NCBI RefSeq assembly: GCF_001676615.1
Contig: NZ_LYXZ01000004.1
Span: 124,001 to 188,000 of the forward strand
DNA: 64,000 bases
From: Labrys sp. WJW
GTDB lineage: Bacteria; Pseudomonadota; Alphaproteobacteria; Rhizobiales; Labraceae
Reading direction: 5' to 3'
The position numbers were made by a program, and so were the translations under genes. Below the pieces are notes generated by a model. It did not search any database. It saw only the letters and a program-made list of their open reading frames with translations, and had not been told where the DNA came from. The first letter of the stretch is position 1. Each line of letters opens with the position of its first letter. Shown in pieces: positions 33,606 to 41,615 of this stretch.

Positions 33606-34532
33606 ATGTGGGGTGTTCTGGCGGCTGTCCTTTCGAGCGGTATCGGAGGCACTGCCGTGGTCGCCACACGCTCGCTCTCGAAGGCGATCGACCCGATTAC
33701 GCTCGGCGCCCTGCGCTTCGGCCTCGGCTTCGTCTTCCTCCTGCCGGTCGCGTGCCTGCGCCGTGAAGCCTGGCCGCCGCGGCGCGACTGGCCAGGTGTA
33801 GCGGGGCTGGGCCTTCTGTTCTTCGGGCTTTTTCCGATCCTGTTCAATGCTGCGCTCTATTTCACCACGGCAGCGCGCGGCGCCATTGCCCTCTCGGCCT
33901 TGCCGGTCCTGACCATGCTGGCGGCCACGGCCCTCCAGGCAGAGGCGATGACGGCACGCAAGATCCTGGGCGTTCTGGTCACCATGTCCGGGGTGACGCT
34001 GGCGCTGCTGTCCGGGCTCTCCACAACGCCTCCAGGCGCCTGGCGTGGCGATCTCCTGATGCTCGCGGCGGCGCTCGTGATGGCGCTCTACACGATCTGG
34101 TCCCGGCCTTTTGTCACCCGTTCAGGGCCTATTCGCTTCACTCTGATGGCGATGGGGGGCGGGGCGCTCTGCCTCGTTTCGGCGGCGGCGATCGGCGGAG
34201 GCTTGGCGAATGTCCGCGGGCTTTCGCTGGAAGCCTGGCTGGCTGCAACCTATCTCGGCATTGTCGGCAGCGCGCTGGTCTTCTTCCTGTGGTCTTTCGC
34301 GGTCACCCATACGACGCCGACGCTGGTGGCGATCGCGGTGGCCGTCAATCCGATCACAGCCAGCCTCGCGGGAGAGCTGTTTCTCGGAGAAAGGCTGGGC
34401 TGGAACTTCGTGGCAGGTCTCGGCCTGGTCTGTCTCGGCATCGTCATCGCGGCCACCAGGCCCGGCTGGCGCCCTTCCCAGATACTCAGCGAGAAACGTC
34501 GGTTTCACCCCCGAACACCACCCCGCGGTTGA
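33606..34532 (+). CDS. EamA/DMT family transporter
   Basis: A 308-residue inner-membrane permease with about ten hydrophobic helices in two similar halves, the drug/metabolite transporter pattern. VLSSGIGGTAVVATRSLSKA and LGALRFGLGFVFLLPVACL belong to the first EamA repeat; GIVGSALVFFLWSFAVTHTT and PITASLAGELFLGERLGW to the second. Solute unknown. Its 3' end overlaps the remnant of an outer-membrane protein gene on the minus strand by 47 bp, indicating a rearrangement here. Confidence 0.85.
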   Translation: MWGVLAAVLSSGIGGTAVVATRSLSKAIDPITLGALRFGLGFVFLLPVACLRREAWPPRRDWPGVAGLGLLFFGLFPILFNAALYFTTAARGAIALSALPVLTMLAATALQAEAMTARKILGVLVTMSGVTLALLSGLSTTPPGAWRGDLLMLAAALVMALYTIWSRPFVTRSGPIRFTLMAMGGGALCLVSAAAIGGGLANVRGLSLEAWLAATYLGIVGSALVFFLWSFAVTHTTPTLVAIAVAVNPITASLAGELFLGERLGWNFVAGLGLVCLGIVIAATRPGWRPSQILSEKRRFHPRTPPRG

Positions 34533-34800
34533 ACTGGTAATTGTAGCCAGCATGCGCGCCGAAGGAGGAACCGAGATCCGAGGAGGACTGGCTGGCGCCT
34601 TCCGTGCTCCATTTCGACCTTCCCTGGGACAGGCCGGCATGAGCTCCGGCATAGAACCCTGTCCAGTCATGGGGCCCGGACGCTTTCTTGGAATCCAGGG
34701 GTGGCGGTGCGAATTTGTTCTCCTTGGGAGCCAATCCGTCGGCAAAAGCGCTGCCCGTCAGCAGGAGCAGTGCGCCGGCGGCGAAAGCGAGGATCTTCAT
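34486..34800 (-). pseudogene. C-terminally truncated Omp25-like outer-membrane protein
   Basis: Starts with a good signal peptide (ILAFAAGALLLLTGSAFA) and the family entry WTGFYAGAHAGLSQGRSKW, then SFGAHAGYNYQFNRGVVFGG as in alphaproteobacterial Omp25/31 beta-barrels. The reading frame ends at about 104 residues inside the first barrel strands (GGETDVSR), whereas family members are more than 200 residues, and beyond the stop the minus strand is only the antisense of the EamA gene. It is therefore a remnant, cut by a rearrangement near 34490. The start and leader are intact, so a short peptide may still be made. Confidence 0.72.
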
Positions 34801-34942
34801 GGTCGACTCCGGCAATTTCGTAGATTGATCGCAGAATCTACAGAAGAATGCGACCGAATGAAGATCTTGCCCGAATGAAATCCCCCTCCGCCGCTCCAGC
34901 GGGGTTGTGACCGATGCAAGGCCGTTCCAGCCAGGCACTGTC

Positions 34943-35659
34943 TCAGCCAAGCCGATGCGTGATCCAGCCGCCCCAGAACAGGCTCGAGAAGAACAAGGTC
35001 GGTTCTGCGAAACCGGCCTGCATCAACAATTCTGCGACCGCCTGATCGGAAGCGGGCGGATCGGCGCCCTGCCGGATCTTGCCCAGCTTGGCAGTGATCT
35101 CTTGGGCCGATGCCCCATGCATGCGCCAGCGCTCGCCCCAGGCCGCGAGAAAGAGCGGCTTGCTCGCATAGACATGCCGGTTGCCGGCCAGGATGAGAGG
35201 CGCCCGGGGTTTGAGACGGGCTGCCAGCGCCTCGAGGATGGCCTGCTTGGCGGGAAGGCCGGGAAGGTGGTGCAGAACGCCGATCAAGGTCGCGGCGTCA
35301 TAGATCGGCTCCTCGGGCAGGGTCGCGACCTCGCCCAATATGGGCGTCGTTCGTGCCACCAGGCCCGCTTCGCCGACCGCGGCCATGGCGAGTTCGAGCA
35401 TCGGGGCAGAAGGGTCCACGGCGGTGAAGTGCCAGAGGGGTTCGAGGCGAGCCGCCGAGACGATCTCCTGGGCGGTGCCGCCGGCACCCGCCACGAGAAC
35501 CCGCGCCGGCCGGCCTGGGCCGAGGTCGGCCGCGAGCAGGCAGGCGGCAAGTTCGTGGCAGGCATCATAGCCAGCCAGGGCGATGCGGCTCTGGACCCCA
35601 TATTCGGCCGCCCTGCCGGCGTCGAATTTTCCGGCTGCCGTGTTCTCCGTCTCGGTCAT
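34943..35659 (-). CDS. Class I SAM-dependent methyltransferase
   Basis: A 238-residue methyltransferase when started at 35659. VLVAGAGGTAQEIVSAARLE is the SAM-binding motif I, TAVDPSAPMLELA motif II (acidic residue for ribose), and YDAATLIGVLHHLPG motif IV. The C-terminal part is family-specific (HASAQEITAKLGKIRQG type segment). The substrate is not recognisable. It is transcribed toward the truncated Omp and is separated by 97 bp from the dienelactone hydrolase gene on the same strand. Confidence 0.82.
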   Translation of the reverse strand: MTETENTAAGKFDAGRAAEYGVQSRIALAGYDACHELAACLLAADLGPGRPARVLVAGAGGTAQEIVSAARLEPLWHFTAVDPSAPMLELAMAAVGEAGLVARTTPILGEVATLPEEPIYDAATLIGVLHHLPGLPAKQAILEALAARLKPRAPLILAGNRHVYASKPLFLAAWGERWRMHGASAQEITAKLGKIRQGADPPASDQAVAELLMQAGFAEPTLFFSSLFWGGWITHRLG

Positions 35660-35756
35660 GATCTTCTCCCTCACCACCGCTCCTTTGCTTGGGAGCGGCG
35701 ATGCCGGGAAGGCCGGTTCTTATGCTGGTATAAAAGCTGACTGTCGCAGGCCTGGA

Positions 35757-36548
35757 TCAATTCTTGGCAAAGCTCTCGGCCAGCCAGGACCGCATCATCG
35801 CATAAGACCTCGCTGCGGCCTTGGCGTCGTAGCGGCAATTGCCCGTCTTGCCGGTGGCCTCGGTTTCCGTGAAGCAATGCACGGCGTGGCCGATCTCGAC
35901 GAATTGCCAGTCAGCGGGGCTGCCACGCATCTCCTCGGTGAATTTGGGCACGTCCGGCATGGTGGCGCTATCGTCGGCCCCGTTGATGGCGAGCACGCGT
36001 GCCTTGATGGTTTTGGCCAGCGTCGGATCGTCGGTGCCGAGGCCACCATGGAAGGAAATCACGGCCTTGGCGTCCGAGCCGCTGCGCGCGAGGTCGAGCA
36101 CGGCGCTGCCGCCGAAGCAGAACCCGATCGCCGCCAGCCGGGACTGGTCGATCGGCGCATTGGTAGCGTTGACCTTCAATTGCTCGAAGGCCTTGTCGAT
36201 GCGCTTGCGCATCAGAGCTCGATTGCCATAGAGCGGCCCGATGGCGGCCTTGGCTTCATCGTCGTTCTTGGGGCGGACACCCTCGCCATACATGTCGGTG
36301 AGCAGGATGACGTAATCCTTGCCTGCAATCTTTTTGGCCTTCTCGACGGCGGTGTCGCCGACGCCATACCAGTTGGGCACCATGACCAGGCCGGGCCGTT
36401 TGGCCTTCACGGCGTCGTCATAGATCAATTGGCTTTTGAAGGTCGTGCCGTCCAAGGTCCAATCGACCGGCTTGACCACCATCTTGGCGAAGGCGGGCGT
36501 GGCAACGAAAAGGGCGAGTAAAGGCAGAACGAAGCGGGCAAGGCGCAT
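35757..36548 (-). CDS. Exported dienelactone hydrolase family protein
   Basis: A 263-residue alpha/beta hydrolase with a signal peptide (FVLPLLALFVATPAFA). GFCFGGSAVLDLA near residue 145 carries the cysteine nucleophile typical of dienelactone hydrolases, and IGHAVHCFTE near the C terminus the catalytic His. Exported members of this family act on esters or lactones in the periplasm. Substrate unknown. The start is preceded by AGGACCTC in the reverse strand, a usable ribosome-binding site. Confidence 0.83.
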   Translation of the reverse strand: MRLARFVLPLLALFVATPAFAKMVVKPVDWTLDGTTFKSQLIYDDAVKAKRPGLVMVPNWYGVGDTAVEKAKKIAGKDYVILLTDMYGEGVRPKNDDEAKAAIGPLYGNRALMRKRIDKAFEQLKVNATNAPIDQSRLAAIGFCFGGSAVLDLARSGSDAKAVISFHGGLGTDDPTLAKTIKARVLAINGADDSATMPDVPKFTEEMRGSPADWQFVEIGHAVHCFTETEATGKTGNCRYDAKAAARSYAMMRSWLAESFAKN

Positions 36549-36613
36549 GGGAGGTCCTCTCGACGGCGGATGAAACCTTGTCGGACCATCATGCTACCAG
36601 AGCCCGCAGGCTT

Positions 36614-37525
36614 TCAAACCTGCCGCGCGATAGTACCGATCACATTGACGAGAAGCCGTGCGGCCGTGAGCGCCGACAGGCCGCTTTCGTCGGCGGGCGG
36701 ATAGAGTTCGACGAGATCGAAGCCCGCGATCCTTGCCCGCTTGCCGAGGCCTGCGATCAGGTCGGTCACCTGGGTATAGCTGAGGCCGCCCGGCGTGCGG
36801 GCCGCCACTCCCGGCAGGACGCCGGGGTCGAGGCCATCGCAATCGAGGGTGACGACGACCTGCGCCCCCAAGGGAATGTACTGGAGTGCAGCCTCGATGC
36901 CCTGGACGTGAATTTCACGGGCGGTGACCAGGCGGCTGCCATAGGTCCGGGCCGCCTCGATTTCTGCCAAGCGCGCGCTGCCGACGCCCCGCATGCCGAC
37001 CTGCACCATGCCAGCCACATGCGCCATCTCGCTCGCGCGGCGCATCGGGCTGGAATAGCCCTGGCGTTCGCCATGCAGTTCGTCGCGCCAGTCGATATGG
37101 GCATCGATCTGCAGGATCCAGATCGGGCCGTGATCGGCAAAGCCGGCAAGGAAGGGAATGGGGACGGAATCGTCGCCGCCGAGCAGGAGAGGCACGGCCC
37201 CTGCCGCCAGGATCTCACGCGTCTTCGCCTCGATCCGATCCCGGTTTGCGGCATTGTCGTGCATGACGGTCTCGATGTTGCCGATATCGACGCAGGAACC
37301 GGGCTCGCCGGCGAAGAGCGGCCCGCCCAGGTCGAAATCCCAATGCTCGACCAGACCGGCATCCTCCTGGCTGGCGGCGCGTATGGCGTCCGGCGCCAAG
37401 GCATAGGGTGTGCTGTCCTTGATGGGATAGGTGCTGCCATGGCCGGCACCGAAGATCACCATTCGAGGCGTGCGGTCGCCGGCAAGGTGGGTAGGAAAGT
37501 CCAGGAAGGTGGGTAGGGCGGTCAT
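36614..37525 (-). CDS. Arginase/agmatinase family ureohydrolase
   Basis: A 303-residue ureohydrolase starting at ATG 37525 (MTALPTFLDFP). The family hydrolyses guanidino compounds to urea and an amine using a dinuclear metal centre. IDAHIDWRD and TLDCDGLDPGVLP supply the usual Asp/His ligands. The first conserved block reads LLLGGDDSVPIPFL instead of GGDHS, so one classical histidine ligand is replaced by Asp, which may change metal or substrate. It lies 26 bp downstream of the AsnC-type regulator on the same strand, so it is probably in its operon, next to ectoine catabolism. The true substrate (agmatine, guanidinobutyrate or another compound) is open. Confidence 0.83.
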   Translation of the reverse strand: MTALPTFLDFPTHLAGDRTPRMVIFGAGHGSTYPIKDSTPYALAPDAIRAASQEDAGLVEHWDFDLGGPLFAGEPGSCVDIGNIETVMHDNAANRDRIEAKTREILAAGAVPLLLGGDDSVPIPFLAGFADHGPIWILQIDAHIDWRDELHGERQGYSSPMRRASEMAHVAGMVQVGMRGVGSARLAEIEAARTYGSRLVTAREIHVQGIEAALQYIPLGAQVVVTLDCDGLDPGVLPGVAARTPGGLSYTQVTDLIAGLGKRARIAGFDLVELYPPADESGLSALTAARLLVNVIGTIARQV

Positions 37526-37551
37526 TGGGATCCAATCCTGTCGGCAGCAAC

Positions 37552-38034
37552 TCAGGAGACGGATGCCTCGACGATTTCGAGCGGGAATCCGGTCTGCTTG
37601 ATGGTCTTGGTGACGATATAGGTGAAATAGCGGTCGATGCCGATTTCGGCCTCGAGCAAAGCATCGATCAGGCGCTGGTAGGAATCGATGTCGGTGGTCA
37701 CCACGCGCAGGAGATAGTCGATGCCACCCCCGACGGCGTCGCAGGCGACGATGGCAGGCTCGCGCATCACCGCGGCCTCGAAGCGCTGGAAATCCGCCTG
37801 GCGATGGCTTTTGAGCGTGATCTCGACCAGCACGGTGGCAAAGCGCCCCAACCGGGCCGCGTCGATGACGGCGCCGTAGCGGGCTATCACCCCGGCTTTT
37901 TCCAGGCGGCGCAGCCGTTCCCAGCACGCGGCTGCCGACAGGCCAGCCTCGGCGGCGAGGTTCAGCTTGGTGATGCGGCCATCGCGCTGCAGGGCTGCGA
38001 GGATCTTCAGATCGATCTTGTCGAGTTTCAACAT
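37552..38034 (-). CDS. doeX: Lrp/AsnC family regulator of the ectoine locus (DoeX-like)
   Basis: A 160-residue feast/famine regulator: N-terminal HTH (LDKIDLKILAALQRDGRITK, AEAGLSAAACWERLRRLEKA) and C-terminal RAM ligand domain (VLVEITLKSHRQADFQRFEA, GGIDYLLRVVTTDI). AsnC-type regulators of this kind are standard partners of ectoine degradation genes (called AsnC or DoeX) and sense pathway intermediates. It is divergent from enuR with 61 bp between starts, and upstream of the ureohydrolase. The local context, not sequence detail, supports the ectoine role. Confidence 0.8.
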   Translation of the reverse strand: MLKLDKIDLKILAALQRDGRITKLNLAAEAGLSAAACWERLRRLEKAGVIARYGAVIDAARLGRFATVLVEITLKSHRQADFQRFEAAVMREPAIVACDAVGGGIDYLLRVVTTDIDSYQRLIDALLEAEIGIDRYFTYIVTKTIKQTGFPLEIVEASVS

Positions 38035-38053
38035 GGCGCCGGCGAATGGATTG

Positions 38054-38085
38054 GTATAATACGGATAGGCTCGGATATTGTATCA
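38054..38085. promoter_or_regulatory. asnC-enuR intergenic control region
   Basis: Contains the near-palindrome GTATAATAC (38054-38062, including TATAAT) and a TGTATCA heptamer (38079-38085) just before the enuR start. The heptamer recurs in the eutB promoter region. It is a probable EnuR and/or AsnC binding region. Confidence 0.45.
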
Positions 38086-38095
38086 GGACAATTTC

Positions 38096-39556
38096 ATGTC
38101 ATTCTCCAATTCTGACCGGTCTGCGCGATTTGTCGAATCGCGTGCGCCTCTGGCGGCTGCAGCAGAATGGCGGCCAGTCCTACCGCGCCGCAAGGGCGTG
38201 ACCAAGCACAAGCTGCTGACCGACCTGATCATTGCCGATGTCGAGGCCGAGGTCCTGAAGCCGGGAACGCGCATGCCGACCCATCGCGACCTTGCTCACG
38301 CCCTCAAGGTTTCGGTGCAAACGGTCAGCATCAGCTACAAGGAAGCGGAACGGCGCGGGATCCTGCGCGGCGAGGTCGGGCGGGGCACCTTCGTGCGGGA
38401 CCGGGTGACCGAGCGCGCCGAGCGCTTCATGCTCGATCGTTCCCCCGGGCAGACGGCCGACCTGTCCATCATTCGCGCCGTCTACACCGAGGTGCATGAG
38501 CGTGCCTCGCGACAGGTAATGGCGCGCCTGGGCGACGGGGACAATAGCGCCTTCATGCGTACCTGCCGTCCGATCGCCGGGCTCGACCGGCACCGCGCCG
38601 CGGCCAGGCTCTGGCTGCGCGGGCTCGGCGTGGAAGCCGAATCCGAACGCATCCTGATCACCAATGGCGCGGCCCATGGCCTCTTCCTGGCCGTGGCCTC
38701 GGTCGTCCATCCCGGTGACCTCGTGCTGACCGAAAACCTCACGGATCACGGCATCATCGGCCTGGCCTCGTTGCTGGGTTTCACACTGCGCGGCTTGCCG
38801 ACTGACGCCGAAGGCATCCTGCCAGAGGCTCTGGAATCCGCCTGCGCGGCGGGCGGCGTCAAGGCGCTCGTCCTCATTCCCTCGCTGGGCAATCCGACCA
38901 GCCACGTGGCCGGCGCCGAACGTCGGCGGGCGATTGCCGACATCGCGGGCCGCTACGGCATTTTCGTGATCGAGGACGAGGTCTACAAACCCCTGCTCGA
39001 CAAGCCTTTGCCCTCGATCGCTCAGATGCTGCCCGAACTCGGCTTTTTCGCCACCTCGATGACCAAATCGGTGATGACGGGGCTGCGCGTCGGCTATCTC
39101 GTGGTGCCGCCGGCCTATTCGATCCGCGTTGGCAGCATCATGCGGGTCACGAGCTGGAGCGCCACCAATCTTCCTGCCGAGATCGCCTCGCTGTGGATCG
39201 AGGACGGCACCGCCGAGGCCCTTCTCGGCCTGCAGCGCCAGGAAGCCCGCGCCCGCCAGGCCATCGTGACCCAGGTGCTCGGCGATATCGTCGCCTCCAA
39301 CCATCCCCTTTCGCTTTGCGCCTGGCTGAAAGTGCCGCCGCGCTGGACGGAGGAGGGGCTGGTGCGTGCCCTGGCCCAGCGCGCCATCGCGGTGACGCCC
39401 TCCGACCCCTTCGTCGCTGGCGAGGCAGGCACCGGCGGGATCCGCATCTGCCTCGGCGGGCGGCTGTCGCATGCCGCCCTGGCGGAGACGCTCGCATCGG
39501 TTCGGGCAACCTTCGAGCAATTGCCGCCCGTATTCGATGCGCGCTTGATTGCCTGA
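38096..39556 (+). CDS. enuR: MocR-type regulator of ectoine catabolism (EnuR)
   Basis: A 486-residue GntR/MocR regulator: N-terminal winged HTH (MPTHRDLAHALKVSVQTVSI) joined to an aminotransferase-like domain. The PLP lysine lies in FFATSMTKSVMTGLRVGYL near residue 327. EnuR proteins in Alphaproteobacteria use PLP to sense ectoine-derived diaminobutyrate or its acetyl form and derepress the import and catabolic genes. ATG 38096 is preferred over a TTG at 38078, with AGGA upstream. It directly precedes eutB, the usual place. Genes downstream start 86 bp later, so it may be separately promoted. Confidence 0.87.
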   Translation: MSFSNSDRSARFVESRAPLAAAAEWRPVLPRRKGVTKHKLLTDLIIADVEAEVLKPGTRMPTHRDLAHALKVSVQTVSISYKEAERRGILRGEVGRGTFVRDRVTERAERFMLDRSPGQTADLSIIRAVYTEVHERASRQVMARLGDGDNSAFMRTCRPIAGLDRHRAAARLWLRGLGVEAESERILITNGAAHGLFLAVASVVHPGDLVLTENLTDHGIIGLASLLGFTLRGLPTDAEGILPEALESACAAGGVKALVLIPSLGNPTSHVAGAERRRAIADIAGRYGIFVIEDEVYKPLLDKPLPSIAQMLPELGFFATSMTKSVMTGLRVGYLVVPPAYSIRVGSIMRVTSWSATNLPAEIASLWIEDGTAEALLGLQRQEARARQAIVTQVLGDIVASNHPLSLCAWLKVPPRWTEEGLVRALAQRAIAVTPSDPFVAGEAGTGGIRICLGGRLSHAALAETLASVRATFEQLPPVFDARLIA

Positions 39557-39563
39557 TCGCTCC

Positions 39564-39604
39564 TGTATCATTACAATATAATAATTGACATGATTTTTGT
39601 ATCG
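39564..39604 (+). promoter_or_regulatory. eut/ehu promoter region with TGTATC repeats
   Basis: An AT-rich stretch holding TGTATCA (39564-39570), TATAAT (39577-39582), TTGACA (39585-39590) and TGTATCG (39598-39604). Direct TGTATC(A/G) repeats 34 bp apart flank promoter-like hexamers. A third copy lies before enuR. Together these fit an EnuR-controlled operator, although I cannot assign one exact -35/-10 pair. Confidence 0.5.
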
Positions 39605-39641
39605 TAACACCATCCCTCCCAAGCCAGGAGGGATGGGTTCG

Positions 39642-40622
39642 ATGCCGGTTTCGGTCACCATCGACGAGATCAGGGCCGCCCATGCGCGGATCGCGGGGCA
39701 TGTGGTTCGCACGCCGCTGCGCCACGCGCCGTCGCTTTCGCAGGACAATTTGCCGGTTCATCTCAAGCTGGAGACGCGCCAAGCCACCGGCTCGTTCAAG
39801 CTTCGCGGGGCAACCAACGCCGTTCTGTCATTGAACATATCGGCCCAAGAGCGAGTCCCAGGAGTCGTCACCGCCTCGACGGGAAACCACGGCCGTGCGG
39901 TCGCCCATGCAGCCAAGGCCCGGGGGATCCAGGCCGTGGTGTGCATGTCGCAGCTGGTGCCGGGAAACAAGGTCGAGGCCGTCCGCTCGCTCGGCGCCGA
40001 GGTGCGCATCGTCGGCCGCTCCCAGGATGACGCGCAGGAAGAGGTCAACCGGCTTGTGGCCGAGGAAGGCCTTGCAGAAATCCCGCCTTTCGACCACCCG
40101 GCCGTGATCGCGGGGCAGGGAACGATCGGGCTCGAAATCATCGAGGACTTGCCGGAAGTCGAACTCGTGCTGGTGCCATTGTCGGGCGGCGGACTGGCAG
40201 GCGGGATCGCGGCAGCCGTCAAGGCGCTCCGACCCCAGGCCAGGGTCATCGGCATCTCGATGGCCCGGGGCGCGGCGATGCATGCCAGCCTGCTGGCCGG
40301 AGAGCCGGTCCAGGTCGAGGAGTTGCCGACGCTGGCGGATTCGCTCGGCGGGGGCATCGGGCTCGCCAATCGCTACAGTTTCGCCCTGTGCCGCGCCTTC
40401 CTCGACGAGGTCATCCTGCTGACCGAAGAGGAGGTGGCAACCGGCATCCGGCATGCCTTCACCGCGGACGGCGAAATCGTCGAGGGAGCCGCGGGTGTCG
40501 GCATCGCCGCCTTGCTGGCCGGCAAGGTCAGGCCGTCGGGACCGACGGCGATCGTGGTTTCCGGCCGCAATATCGACCCGGGCCTGCATCGGCGCATCGT
40601 GGAGGAGGGAGTGACGGCATGA
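39642..40622 (+). CDS. eutB: Hydroxyectoine utilization dehydratase EutB
   Basis: Threonine-dehydratase-like fold-type II PLP enzyme, 326 residues. ATG 39642 is chosen because AGGAGG lies 9 bp upstream; the ATG at 39633 sits directly on the ribosome-binding site. RQATGSFKLRGATNAV near residue 47 carries the PLP lysine, and LSGGGLAGGIAAAVKAL is the phosphate-binding glycine loop. In ectoine loci EutB acts in the hydroxyectoine-specific branch. The stop overlaps the eutC start, so they are translationally coupled. Confidence 0.85.
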   Translation: MPVSVTIDEIRAAHARIAGHVVRTPLRHAPSLSQDNLPVHLKLETRQATGSFKLRGATNAVLSLNISAQERVPGVVTASTGNHGRAVAHAAKARGIQAVVCMSQLVPGNKVEAVRSLGAEVRIVGRSQDDAQEEVNRLVAEEGLAEIPPFDHPAVIAGQGTIGLEIIEDLPEVELVLVPLSGGGLAGGIAAAVKALRPQARVIGISMARGAAMHASLLAGEPVQVEELPTLADSLGGGIGLANRYSFALCRAFLDEVILLTEEEVATGIRHAFTADGEIVEGAAGVGIAALLAGKVRPSGPTAIVVSGRNIDPGLHRRIVEEGVTA

Positions 40623-41611
40623 TCGTGCTAACCGAAGCCGAATTGCGCCGTTGCGTGGCGCTCGATGCGGCTGCCGTCGATTGCGTCGAGCGGGCCTTCC
40701 TGGCTCTCGCGACCGAAGCGGTGGCCATGCCGCCGATCCTGCGGCTCGACATTCCCGAGCATCGCGGTGAGGTGGACGTCAAGACGGCCTATATTCCCGG
40801 CGTCGAGGGTTTTGCCATCAAGATCAGCCCGGGATTCTTCGACAATCCTCGGCTCGGCCTTCCCAGCCTCAACGGCCTGATGGTGCTGCTGAGCAGCCGG
40901 ACCGGCCTGGTCGAAGCCCTGCTGCTCGACAACGGCTATCTCACGCAGATCCGCACCGCAGCGGCCGGAGCGGTCGCCGCCCGCCACCTGGCCAGGGCCG
41001 ATGCCCGCGCGGCCGCCATCATCGGCGCCGGCGAGCAAGCCCGGCTGCAGCTCGAAGCGCTCCGCCTGGTCCGGTCGATCGATCGGGCCAAGCTCTGGGC
41101 TCGCGATGCCGCCAAGGCTGCGGCTACGGCCGAGGACCTGTCGCAGCGCCTGGGCATTCCGGTCGCGCCGGCCGCCAGCGTCGAGGCCGCTTGCGCCGGG
41201 GCGGACATCATCGTCACCACGACCCCGGCCGAAAGTCCGGTTCTCAAAGCCGAGTGGCTGGCACCCGGGCAGCATGTCACGGCGATGGGCTCGGATTCCG
41301 AGCACAAGAACGAAGTGGACCCGGCCGTCTTCCGCAAGGCGGTCTATGTCGCCGACAGTCTGGCGCAGACACGCCGGCTCGGCGAACTCGCCCATGCCAT
41401 CAAGGCGGGAACCGCAGGGGCCGATACAGTGTTTGCCGAACTGGGACAGGTGATCGCCGGCAAGGCCAAAGGGCGCCGGAGCGATGCCGACATCACCCTT
41501 TGCGACCTGACCGGCACCGGCGTGCAGGATACCGCCATCGCCACGCTCGCTTTTCGCCGGGCCGCCGCCACCGGAGCGGGCCAGACTTTCGAGACAATCA
41601 AGGGAAAGTGA
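40619..41611 (+). CDS. eutC: Ectoine utilization protein EutC (ornithine cyclodeaminase family)
   Basis: A 330-residue NAD(P)-binding protein of the ornithine cyclodeaminase/mu-crystallin family. It starts at ATG 40619 overlapping the eutB stop. GYLTQIRTAAAGAVAARHLA and AAIIGAGEQARLQLEAL (Rossmann glycine motif near residue 138) are family landmarks, and DIIVTTTPAESPVLKAEWLA the second cofactor block. EutC pairs with EutB in converting hydroxyectoine toward ectoine-pathway intermediates. The adjacent doeA starts 5 bp after its stop. Confidence 0.87.
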   Translation: MIVLTEAELRRCVALDAAAVDCVERAFLALATEAVAMPPILRLDIPEHRGEVDVKTAYIPGVEGFAIKISPGFFDNPRLGLPSLNGLMVLLSSRTGLVEALLLDNGYLTQIRTAAAGAVAARHLARADARAAAIIGAGEQARLQLEALRLVRSIDRAKLWARDAAKAAATAEDLSQRLGIPVAPAASVEAACAGADIIVTTTPAESPVLKAEWLAPGQHVTAMGSDSEHKNEVDPAVFRKAVYVADSLAQTRRLGELAHAIKAGTAGADTVFAELGQVIAGKAKGRRSDADITLCDLTGTGVQDTAIATLAFRRAAATGAGQTFETIKGK

Positions 41612-41615
41612 CGGA

